Shown one piece after another: positions 49,301 through 61,300 of a DNA stretch of 64,000 nt. Both the position numbers and the translations under genes were made by a program. The stretch's first letter is position 1, and every line of letters begins with the position of its first letter. Location of the stretch: positions 10,955,370 to 11,019,369 of the forward strand of contig CM057831.1 of NCBI GenBank assembly GCA_030068075.1. Reading direction: 5' to 3'. Source of the stretch: Paguma larvata (taxonomy: Eukaryota; Chordata; Mammalia; Carnivora; Viverridae). The notes under the pieces were generated by a model. It worked only from the letters and a program-made list of their open reading frames with translations. It ran no database searches and was not told the origin of the DNA.

Positions 49301-52300
49301 GGGCTGAAATCTTATGTCATTAGTTACATGAACTTGGCCAGTTACTCTGCCTCCAGTTTCTCACCTCTCAGGTGTGCGTTTTAATAACACCTCCCGCACT
49401 GGATTGCTGTGAGGTTTATCTGAGTCAATACACAGGGAGTTCGTAGAAGAGTGCCTCAGGCCTAGTGCTTCATTCATAGCCATCGTTATTATTTTTTAGC
49501 TTTGACCCTATTGAGGGCAGTCGCTTATTGAAAAGCTATTAAATTGTCATACCAGAAAGTCTGCCACAGAGACAGCATGACTTCAGGGGGGAAAAAAAAT
49601 CCTGGTTTTAGTCACTCTCTAACTATGACCTAGGGCAGGTTGCTCCACGGCTTAGAGCCTCACATTTTGTTATCTGCAGATGGGAGTAATCATACCAAGC
49701 ATGGAATGTTGTCAGGCTTGGAGATAACGTATCAGTGCTCACTAAGTGTTTGCTAATGCAACCACTTTGGCCCCTATCTGTTTTCTCCCTCGCAGAACCT
49801 AAAACAGTGGAAGAAGAAGAAAGCAATTTCAGCTCTCCGCTGATGCTTTGGCTCCAGCAAGAACAGAAAAGAAAGGAAAGCATTGCTGAGAAGAAGCCCA
49901 AGAAAGGACTCGTTTTTGAAATTTCAAGTGATGATGGTTTTCAGATCTGTGCGGAAAGTATCGAAGGTGAGTGGATTAAATGAGGTCGAGGGGCGTCTGG
50001 TTGGCCCATTTGTGGAGCCTGTGACTCTTGATCTCGGGGCCATGACCTCGAATCCCACGTTGGGCATGGAGATTACTTTAAAAAAATGAGAGTGTCTCGC
50101 TAGCGCAGACTGTGTCTCAGCCAGATCCGCCCTTACGTACATTAATTAGTACCATTGATGTGGGCAGTTCTGTGCTAGGTGTTATGGAAGATACTCAAAG
50201 GCATTATACGTCTAACTTGTTAAGTTAGTGTTGGTGTTAGTGGAGAAATAACCCATAACTTAGCTGAATACGTGAGACCTCTTCTCTCTCCGGCCTTGTC
50301 TTCCATCACTTCTTTGTGTACCTTAAATGCCATTCTCTCTCACCCCTGTGCCTTCTCCGTTTCTTCCCTCTGCCTGGAATGTTCTTTCGACCCTCATGTA
50401 CCTGGTGAACTCTAGCTTGTCCTTCAGGGTTCGGCTTGGAAAGTCTTCCCTGACCTTCTGAGGCAAATAAGCACTCCACTCCCTCCTTTCTGCTCCTTTC
50501 GGAATCTTAAATGCTTCTCTTATAGCTTAAAATTTGTTTTATAAATGTCTGTTTACTTTTACATCTTACTCAACAGGGACCTTCCTAGAAAGGCCGGCAT
50601 TTTATTTTCGAGTTCCTCTTTGTATCCCGAGCATATAGGTGATCGTTAGCTGTTGAATACCTAGTGAACGCTCTCTAGGCAGTGAGTACTAGAGGAGCTG
50701 GGAGGAAAGAAAGATCCCCGTGGGTCACTTAGGGTTATTGAACCCCGGAAAAATGGTAGACTAGAAGATCCCATTAGAGGAGATAACAGAATTGGGGCTA
50801 GGAAAAGAGGATTGGCAAAGGCTTTCTAAAAAGAGATGTAAGCAAAGTTCGACAGGATCGCATGTCGCTTAGAGCAGCCGCAGGCGGTGTCAGGTAGTGG
50901 TGAGAGAGAAAATCTCGAAGGCAGATCGGGCACAAGTTTTGGAGGGCCTTCAGTGCCAAACCATGAGGCCTTTGGAAATCTGGAAAGGTGGAATAAAAGC
51001 AGAATTTCAAGAAGCTTAAGGTGGACTGAATTAGAAACAGGAGGCGGCGGGAGGCCACTAACGAGAGCAGGGCTATGGTAGAGACGTCCAGTGAGAGAGC
51101 CCATCCCCAGCAGACGGAGAGGAGAGAAGAATGAAGACACTTCATGATTGCTTGGTACGGAGAGTAGAAGAGAAGGGGACTCGGAAGACTCAGGCCTGGG
51201 TCACTAAAAAAAAAAGATACGTTAGGAGAACAAAAAAACTACGTGAGTGTATGAGTGCCACGTACAACACATTGAGTAGGATGTGCTGGTGACCAGTCCA
51301 GCAGGCAGTAGGAGACCATAGAATCTTAAGTGAGAGCTGGAAGGGCTGAAAAGGTTTTCTAGTCACCCCCTTCTGTAGTTTTAAGGAACAGAGATGAAGA
51401 TCTCCCCACGGTCGGGGTTAAACCATTAATGCTAATACTGTTTTGTTTAGGGGCATCGGGAATAGATCTCATACCAAACAGTCAGGTTTGGGACCCAGAC
51501 TACCATCAAGGGATGTGAATGGTTTGGGGATTCGGGGGTCGTTTTCAGAAGGCGTGAACCTCCTTTCTAACAGAAGGCAGCGCTGTTGCGTAGTGTTCCT
51601 GCCCAGCCGCTTTCTTATGCACAGAACACATTCAAACTAAGAAAACAACAAAAAACCATTTTAGAAGGGTGTTTTCACCCTGTAGGGGTTCTAAGCTCAA
51701 CGCTTGTGGATGCCATTAGTGTTAGAAGTAGTTGATCGAATATTTTGTTTCCTCACAGATGCCTGGAAGTCACTGACAGATAAAGTCCAGGAAGCTCGAT
51801 CAAATGCCCGCCTAAAGCAGCTCTCATTTGCAGGTAACGGCCACAGTGGTCATTTTATTCTGAGTACTCTGTCTGACAGTATTCTGACAACTTGTTGGTC
51901 TAAAACTGTTGAGTTGATTCTACAAAAATGTCAAACTTTTTAAAAAGTAAAATGCAATTCTTGTACTGTAGAGTTCACCCGTTTAAATAAAGCATACAGT
52001 TCAGGGCGCCTGGGTGGCTCAGTCAGTTAAGCATCCGACTTCGGCTCAGGTCACGATCTTGGAATTTGGGAGTATGAGCCCCCGCGTCGGGCTCTGTGCT
52101 GACAGCTCAGAGCCTGGAGCCTGTGTCGGATTCTGTGTCTCCCTCTCTTTCTGCCCCTCCCTACTCACGCTTTGTCTCTCTCTCGCCTCAAAATAAATAA
52201 ACATTAAAAAATAATAAAGCATACTGTTCATTGGCTTTTAGTATATTCACAGAGTTGTACAACCACCACTACTGTGTAATTCCAGAACATTTTCATCATC

Positions 52301-55300
52301 CCTTCAAGAAACTCCCAACTCATTAGCGGTCACTCCTCAGCTCAGCACCCGTCATCATTGATCTACTTTCTGTCTCTAGGGATTTGTGTGGAATCATACA
52401 ATATATGGCCTTTTGTGACTGGAGTCTTTGATTTTTTTAATTTTTATTATTATTTTTATAATGTTTATTTTTGAGAGAGAGAGAGAGAGAGACAGAGTGT
52501 AAGCAGGGGAAGGGCAGAGAGAGAGAGAGACACAGAATCCGAAGCAGGCTCCAGGCTGTGAGCTGTCAGCCCTGAGCCCAATGCGGGGCTTGAATTCACA
52601 AACCATGAGATCATGACCTGAGCCAAAGTCGGACACTCAACCAACTAAGCCACCCAGGCACCCCTGGATTCTTTGGTTTAACATAATGCTTTCAAGCTTT
52701 CTATCTGCTGTAATATTGCATCACTACCTTATTGTTTTCTTTTTCTTTTTTTTATGTTTATTTATTTTTGAGAGATGGCGGTTGGGGGGGAGCATGAGCA
52801 GGGGAGGGGCAGAGAGAGAGAGGGACAGAGGTTCTGAAGCCGGCTTCACCCTGGCAGCGGCAAGCCCAATGCAGGGCTCGATCTCATGAACCACAACTTC
52901 ATGACCTGAGCCAAAGTTGGACGCTTAACCAACCAAGCCACCAGGAGCTCCATTGTTTTCTTTTTTTTTAAGCACGTGAGTTTTTTTATTGAAGTAAAGT
53001 TCACATAACTTAAATTTACCAATTTAACCTTATTTTTTTCCAGTTTAACCATTTTTAAGTGTACAGTCAGGGGCGTTAAACACGTTCACGTTGTGCAACC
53101 ATCTATTCTTCCCATAGCTTTTTTCTTCTTGTCAAACTGAAACTCCCCCCTTCCGCCTTCCCTCCAGCCCCAGGCAGCCACCGTTCTCCTTTCTGTCTCT
53201 ATGGATTTTGGTTACTTCCAGTACCTCATGTCACTGGAATTAGAGATAAGTGGACCGGCTTATCTCACTTAGCATAATACCCTCAAGGTTCATCCGTGTT
53301 GTAGCATAGTGCAAAATTTCCTTCCTTTTTAAGGCTGAATGATATTTCATTCTGTTTTTATGTCACAGTTGGCTGATTGATTCATCCATCAATGAATACT
53401 TGTTGCTTCCACACTTGAGCTTTTGTGAATCGTTCTGCTGTGCATGTGGGTGTATAGATAGCTCTTCAAGACCCCGCTGCCCAGGGCGCCTGGGGCCTCA
53501 GTCAGTTAAGCGTCCAACTCTGGGTTTTGGCCCAGGTCATGATCTCAGGGTCATGGGACCAAGCCCCGCATTGGGCTCCACCCTGGTTGTGGAGCCTGCT
53601 CGAGATTCTCTCTCTTCTCTCTCTGCCCCCTCCCCCGTTCATGCTCTCAATAAGTAAATAAGTAAGTAAGTAAAATAGTTCCTATTTAAAAAAAGGGGGG
53701 GGGGCGGCCCTGCTTTCCATTTCTGGGAGGCATATACCCAGAAGTGGAATTACTGGATCATTCTTTTTTTTTCTAATGGTAATTCCATTTTTAATTTTTT
53801 AGGAACCAACATACTAGTTTCCCCAGTGGCTGCACCATTTTGCATGCCCACCAGCAGCGCCCGAGGGTTCCAGTTCCTTCACATCCTCTTTTTTTGATAG
53901 AAGCCAGCTAGACGGGTGTGAGGCGGGTGTCTCATTATAGTTTTGATTTACGTCCCTAATGATTCATGATGTTGGGCATCTTTCCATGGGCTTATTGGCT
54001 ATTCGCAGATCTTCTTTGGAAAAACGAAGGCTTCTGTATAAGGCCTTTGCCCGTTTCTTAATCAAGTTTTGTTGCGGTTGTTATTGTTTTTAATATTCAT
54101 TTATTTTTCAGAGAGACAGAGAGACAGAGTGTGAGGGGGGAGAGGCAGAGAGAGAAGGAGACACAGAATTCGAAGCGGGCTCCAGGCTCTGAGCTTGTCA
54201 GCACAGGGCTCGACTTCACAAACTGCACGATCATGACCTGAGCTGAAGTCGGACGCCCAACCGACTGAGCCACCCAGGCGCCCCTGTTGTTACTAGTGTT
54301 ATTATGGTTGAGTTTTAAAAGGTCTCTCTACATTCTAGATATTAATCGGAGAGATGATTTGCAAAAAAAAAAACCCGCCATACACACACACAAACGCACA
54401 CACACAGATATGCTGTAGTTAAATTTGTACATTGCCTCTCCTAGTAGTCATTTCGAACTGATTACTTATAATATGTATAAAATCCTACTCCTGGAGTAAG
54501 CTAGCTTTCTGAACTTTATGTTGTCAGCCTCAGATCAAGTAGCCACCCCTTTGTTCTGGCCAACAAGACAGAATTTCCTTTGGTTTATCCATGTCTTTTA
54601 CTGCCGCGTGGAATGGTGGTAAGAAACCATGTACTTTGGAGGGAGAAAAAACTGAGTACAAGCCACATTTCTGCCTTTTTGCTATCAGCAGTCCACTGAG
54701 TGCAAGCTGATTGACTTCTCCGAGTCTCAATATCCTTATCTAAAAGGGAATGAACAGTGGGGCACCTGGGTGGCTCAGTTAGTTGAGAGTCCAACTTTGG
54801 CTCAGGTCATGATCACGAGGTTTGTGAGCTCAAGCCCCACATAGGGCTCTCTGCTGTGAGTGCTTCAGATCCTCGGCCCCCCGCCCCTCCCCGACTCATA
54901 CTTGCTCTCTTTCTCTTAAAAATAAATAAAAACATTAAAGAAAAATAAAAAGGAGGGACATCGGGGTGGCTCAGTCAGTTAAGCTCAGGTCATGATCTCG
55001 CGGTTTGTGAGTTCAAGCCCCATGTTGGGCTCTGTGCTGACAGCTCAGAACCTGGAGCCTGCCTCGGATTCTGTGTGTCTCTCTCTCTGCCCCTCCCCCT
55101 CTCGTGCTCTATTTCTTTTTCTCTCTCTCAAAAAAAAAATAAACATTAAAAAAGAAAAAAGAAAGAGGAATATTAATGTGGCCTTCAAACTTTATAGTGA
55201 GGATTAATGAACATGTTGTGTCAACTATACTCAAATAAAACATTTTTTTTAAAAAGGGACCCGACATTATTGGCTATTTATGTGTACATAGATAAATGTG

Positions 55301-58300
55301 GTTATTTATTTAAGTAACATTATTTATTTATATATCATAATTTACCTAATATGCCAAATTAAGACCGTTATCCTGGCTGAAAAAATTTGAGACAATTCAG
55401 AGAAATCATTGAATACTAGCTTTGCAGGGAGGGGCGGGGAGTTGATGATAGTGTCTTTTGATGCACAGCATTTTTTAATTGCCATGAAGTCCAGTCTATC
55501 TAGTTCTTCTTTTGTTTTTTGTGCCTTTGGAGTCATTCAAGAAATCATTGCCAAACCCAGTGTTGTGAGGTCTTGGTCTCATGTTTCCTTCCAAGAGTTT
55601 TATAGCTTTATGTGTTGTTTACGCTTAGGTTCTTGATCCATTTTGAATTAATTTTCATATATGGTATGAGGTGAGGGTTAACTGCATTCTTTTGGATGTA
55701 GAAATCTGGTTTTCCTAGCACCATTTGTTGAAAATGGGGGAAAACCATCTTTTCCCCCATTAAATGGTCTTGGTACCATCATCAAAACTCATCTGACCAG
55801 GGACGCCTGGCAGGCTCAGGCAGGGGAACATGCAGCTCTTGATGTCGGGTTGTGAGTTTGAGCCCCACGTCGGGTGTGCAGATTACTTAAAAATAAAATC
55901 TTAAAAAAAAAAAAAAAAAAAACACTATGTGACCAAACATGCAGGGGTTTGTTACTAGACTCAGTTCTGTTCCATTAGTCAGTATGTCTGTCTTCACGCC
56001 AGCCCACACTATTTTGATTAATTACTGTACATCCGTGGTAAGCTTTGAAATCGGGAAACTTGAGTCCTCCAGTTTTGTTCTTTCTCAGGATTGTTTTGTC
56101 TATTCAGGATCCCCTCAGATTCCATATGAATTTTAAGATGAGCTTTTCTATTTTTGCAAAAATTGCAGTGAATCTGTAGATCTCTTTGGTAGTATTGACA
56201 TTTTAACAATATTAAATCTTCTAACCCATGAACACGAGATGGGTTTCCATTTGTTTAGGTCTTTAATTTCTTTTAGCAGTGTTTTGTAGTTTTCATTGAT
56301 TAAGTTAATTCGTAAGTACTTTTTTCTTTTTGATGCTGTTGTAAATAGAATTGTTCTGTAATTTCCTGTTCAGATTGTTCGTTATTTGTGTATAGAAACT
56401 CAACTGGTGTTTGTGTGTTGACTTTGTATCCTATTACTTTGATGAATTCATTTATTCTAACAGGTTTTTTGTGCTATCATTGGAGTTTCCTTCATATAAG
56501 ATCATATCCTCTGCAAACAGAGATAGTCTTACTTCTTCCTTTCCAATTTAGGTGACTTTTATTTCTTTTTCTTCCTTAATAGAAGTGGTGAAAGTGGGCA
56601 TCCTTGCTTCATTCATGACCTTAGAGGGAAAGCTGTCAATCTTTTACTACTGAATATGGTATTCTCTGTGGGTTTTCCAGTACATGGATTTTATTAGTAC
56701 TTCATTCCTTTATATTGCCAAAGAAGACTCCATTTTGTGAATATACCGTATGTTATTTATCCATTCATCAGCAGATGGACATTGCGCGTTTTTCCACCTT
56801 CTTAACCCCTGAACCATAAGATCATGACCCGAGCTGAAATCAAGAGTCAGACGCTTAACTGACTGAGCCACCTAGGCACACCATATATAGATAAGTTATT
56901 TCGCTTGAGTATATACCTAGGAGTGGAATTGCTGGGTCGTGTGGTAACTCTGTGTTTATATTTTGAGGAACTGAGGTGCCTGGGTGGCTCAGTCAGTTGA
57001 GCGTCCGACTTCAGCTCAGGTCGTGATCTCATGGTTCATGGGTTTGAGCCCCACATCGGGCTCTGTGCTGACAGCTCAGAGCCTGGAGCCTGCTTCAGAT
57101 TCCGTGTCTCCTTCTCTCACTGTCCCTCCCTTACTTGCACTCTGTTTCTCTCTCTCCCAAAAATAAACATTAAAAAAATAATAAATTTTGAGGAACTGCC
57201 AAATTGTTTTTCGAGTAGCTCCACCATTTTACACCAGCAATGTTTGATGGATCCAATACCTACATCCTTGTCAACACTTGTTATTGGCTGTCTTTTTGTT
57301 ACAGATATCCTGCTGAATTATTTATTCCAAAATAAAGACATAAACTTAAAAAAAATTAAAACATGATTGGGGTGCCTAGGCGGCTCAGTCAGTTGAGCGC
57401 CCAACTTTGGCTCAGGTCATGATCTCAAGGTCTGTGAGTTCAAGCCCTGCGTCGGGCTCTGTGCTGACAGCTCAGAGCCTGGAGCCTGCTTCGGATTCTG
57501 TGTCCCTTTCTCTTTCTCTGCCCTTCTCCTCTCTTTCTCTCTCTGTCTTTCAAAAATAAATAAACACTTGAAAATAAATAAGTAAAAATTAAAACATGAT
57601 TAACTCTTTTATTAATAGGCTTTTAAAAATTTATTTTGAGAGAGAGAGAGAGAGAGAAAGCATGTGCAGGGGAGAGGCAGGGAGAGAGGGAGAGAGAGAA
57701 TCACAGGCAGGCTCTGCGCTGCAGCCCAGAGCCCAACACGGGGCTCAAACCCATGAACCATGAGAGTCAGATGCTTAACCAGCTGAGCTAACCAGGAGCC
57801 CCAAGTATTTTGTTAACAAATTTATTAACAAAGATTCAGAACTTGGAGTTGCCTTTCCATGCAACAGTTCCACTTCTAGGAAATTATCGTATAGGTAGTC
57901 TCAGCCAAGGCATTAAAAATGTATGAGGTATAGTTTTTTAAAAAGCAGGTGGTAAACAAACTTTTAAAAAGATCTTCTGAGCACTGAGTACTGTATAGAA
58001 TTGTTGAATCATTACCTGACGTGCCTGAAACTAATATAATACTGTATATTAGAAAGAAAGAAAAAAGAAAGGACAAAAAGAGTTAAGATTCAGCCTCTGC
58101 CCCTCAGTCTCCCCTTGTGCTATCTCGACGGTTCAGTCATTCTCACTTGCCACTCCTGTGATTCACCCGTTCTTCCCACCATCCCCCACAGCTCAAGCCA
58201 AGAGAGTCCAGTAAATCTGACTTCCTTCCTTTCCCGCATCATTCACATCCAGTCGGTCGCTGCTGTCGACTCTGCCCCAGAAGTATGAGTCATGTTCCCT

Positions 58301-61300
58301 TCTTCTCGCTCCTTCTTTCCTCAGGAGCAGCCTTTGTCATTCTCTCACCAGTAATCTCAAAAAGCCTTCTAAATGGTCCCTGAGTCTCTCCTCTCCTCCT
58401 AGTAGTGAATCCTCAGTGGCCCCAGAAGTACCTCGGAAGCTTCTTTGGGCGCCTGCTAATTGTAGCATAAAGTCTTCAACCCTTAAATGTTGGTTATCTG
58501 AAACTATTACTGAACCCCTGAATGGGCGTGGCATCGTGGGGGACACTTAGGATAGAGCTGCTGAGTAGAAGCAGACGCGGGCCTGCACTCTGAGGTTTCC
58601 AGTCCACCGGCCCCTTCACAACAAGGTCCCTGCCGCACAGCTTTATGTTCTCGGGGCAGAGGGAAGGGCTCTGAAGGATGAAACCAAGGGCCCAGGGTGG
58701 GTGGGTGGTGGCAGGGAGCCTCCTCTAGACAGAGTGGTCAGGAAAAGAGTTTCTTGAACAGACGACATTAAATAAAGCTGAGGCCTGAGTGATGACAGGA
58801 AGGAGCCAGTCATGCGACACGTCGAGTAAAAGCCCTCAGTGCAGAAGAAACAGCACATAAAAAAGCCCTAAAGTGGGAATACCTTTGGTGTGTTTATTGT
58901 CTGTCTCTTCCACGAAATAAAAGCTCCACAAACACAGCTGTTGGCCTGTCTCGTTCGCCTGTGCACTCCCAGGCTCTGTCTGGCCCAGAAGAAAGATGGA
59001 AAGATGTGGGCGGTAGTAGGCGCTCAGGAAATTTTTGTTGCATGAGTGAATGAATCCTCCACCACAGAGGAGATTGCTCCCGCACTGCTTTATGCTGGAC
59101 CTCTATTCGGATACGTTCACACTGTGTGATCGGGGCACCTATTGGCCTCTCTCTGCCAAGAGCTTGAGAACGGGGACCGTGTAGAATTCATCTTTGTTCT
59201 CCCCATTACTGACACAGTACTCAGTCTCGCTGTGAGCCCTCCAGTGCAAGTAGAGTTGAACACTCAGCCTAAATATATAAATGAACTTTTTGTGGCAATA
59301 AGTATGGTTTTCTGATGTCTTTTTCTGCCTTGGAATCCACAACTACCTAAAACTCCTAGGAAAAAATTCTCGGAGAAAATTAGTGTTGGGTAGGAAAAAA
59401 AGTCTTCGCCATTGTCTTAACTGGCTTATGAGCTCTGCTGTTGGAGGCTCGTGTTCTATGCTAGGTCGAATTCTAACTGGAACACGGTTGTGTCCAAAGA
59501 ATGTTACAGAAGACTGAACTTCCTGCTTGCCATTGAAACCAAATGATCTCCCGTAGAAATTCTCTAAGTGAAATAGACACTGTGCAACTGATAGTAACTT
59601 TCCACTCTTCTCAAAAAATTACCGGACACATAGAAGAATTTTAAAGTATGAAAAAGCAACCATAAGAACAAAGTAAAAGGTATGCATGGAGACCAGGCAT
59701 GACACATGGTCCCCAAATTACTCTCAGGTTGCATCTGTACATACACTTCATAGCACAAAGGGTCTGTCTGCTGGCATCGCACGTGCGATCCTAGCACACT
59801 TATGCTTACGACATACATATCTTGTCCGCAATAAGGTGGAAGATAAGGGTGTCTACCATTATTGTCTTGAGATCTGTGAATAACACCAAAAACCATATTT
59901 GCAATGAAAGAATACCGTTGACCGTATAAAAATGCAAAGAATATTAGCTGTTTCGGGGAGCCCGGATGGCTCAGTCGGTTAAGTGACCGACTCTCGAGAT
60001 TGGTTTAGGTAGTGACTTTGCTGTCCTCAGATGGAGCCTGGCGTCGGGTGCTCACTTTCCCAAAGTAAATAAGTAAACTTACAAATATATATATTCGCTA
60101 TTTTTTTTAAGATTTTTACTTTTAAGTAATCTCCAAACCCAACGTGGGGCTCGAACTTAACAACCCCGAGATAAAGAGTCAGATGTTCTACTGACTGAGC
60201 CAGCCAGGTGCCCCCAACATTAGCTATTTCTAGTGCCAAAGCGATGGAATGCCCCATCCCTTCAATGCAAGACGACTGTCATTTCAGAAAGACGCTCACC
60301 ATCTATTCCTACAACTTCTACAAACGTTATTTATTTATTTTTTAAATTTTTAACATTTATTTATTATTGAGAGACAGAGCATGAGCATGGGAGAGGCAGG
60401 GAGAGGAGGAGAGACAGACTTCGAAGCAGGCTCCAGGCTCTGAGCTGTCAGCACAGAGCCCGACACGGGGCTTGAACTCACGAACCGTGAGATCATGACC
60501 TCAGCTGAAGTCAGACACTTAACTGAGCCATCCAGGTGCCCCTATAAATGTTATTTTTATAGTGGTGCCTGGGTGGCTCAGTTGGTTAAGCGTCTGACCG
60601 GCTCAGGTCATGATCTCAGTTTGTGAGTTCAAGCCCCGCATCAGGCTCTCTGCTCTCCGTACAGAGCCCGCTTCGGATACTCTGTCTCCCTCCCTCTGTG
60701 CCCCTCCTTCTCTCATTCTCTCTCTGTCTCTGTCTCTCTCTCTCTCTCTGTCAAAAATAAATATTAAATAACTAATAAGTGTACTTTTTATAAAATAAAA
60801 AATTTAGAAATGCTCATTAATGGCTTGAGACTAAGCAAGTAAAAGAAAGCACCTCTCAAGCATACTACTCACACACACACTATAAAAACAGAGAAGAGAG
60901 TTCTGTCTTAGGGGCTTAATTGCTACCCATTCTTCGAAATTTCAGAGAAGTACCTATATGAGTGTGAAGTGAAAGAACCCAGGTCCCCCCCTTAACCTAT
61001 AAACAAAAACGGGATCATGGTTGGAGCTGTCCAGTCCAAGGTTCAGAGCTCGTCATGCTAGCCGTGACCTTGGGTGTGGTATGTAAAGTCTCTGAGCCGA
61101 GATTGACTGACCTGAGGGTGATCCCTGCCTCATCTGGGCATTAGGGCCACGAAGCGAAATAACACATACAGCCTACCTGTGTACATACGGAGCCTAGAGA
61201 ACAGTTTGGTGGTGTGTTTTTTACACTTCATCCATCGTAAACGTTTTCTGTATGGATAGAGCTGAGCCCGCATTATCCTAATGGCTAGTTAAGGCTAGTT

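Larger units (their letters stand above)
52975..54420 (-). mobile_element. Antisense L1, 3' end, split by SINEs
   Basis: Phrases such as AAAGTTCACATAACTTAAAT, GGTTCATCCGTGTTGTAGCA and TACCCAGAAGTGGAATTACT follow the usual order of antisense L1 3' sequence. Interrupted at 53484 and 54083. Confidence 0.8.
56700..57340 (-). mobile_element. Second antisense L1 3' fragment
   Basis: TTTATCCATTCATCAGCAGA and CTAGGAGTGGAATTGCTGGG repeat the 3'-end motifs also seen at 53360-53760, so this is a separate L1 piece. SINEs interrupt it at 56807 and 56974. Confidence 0.72.
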
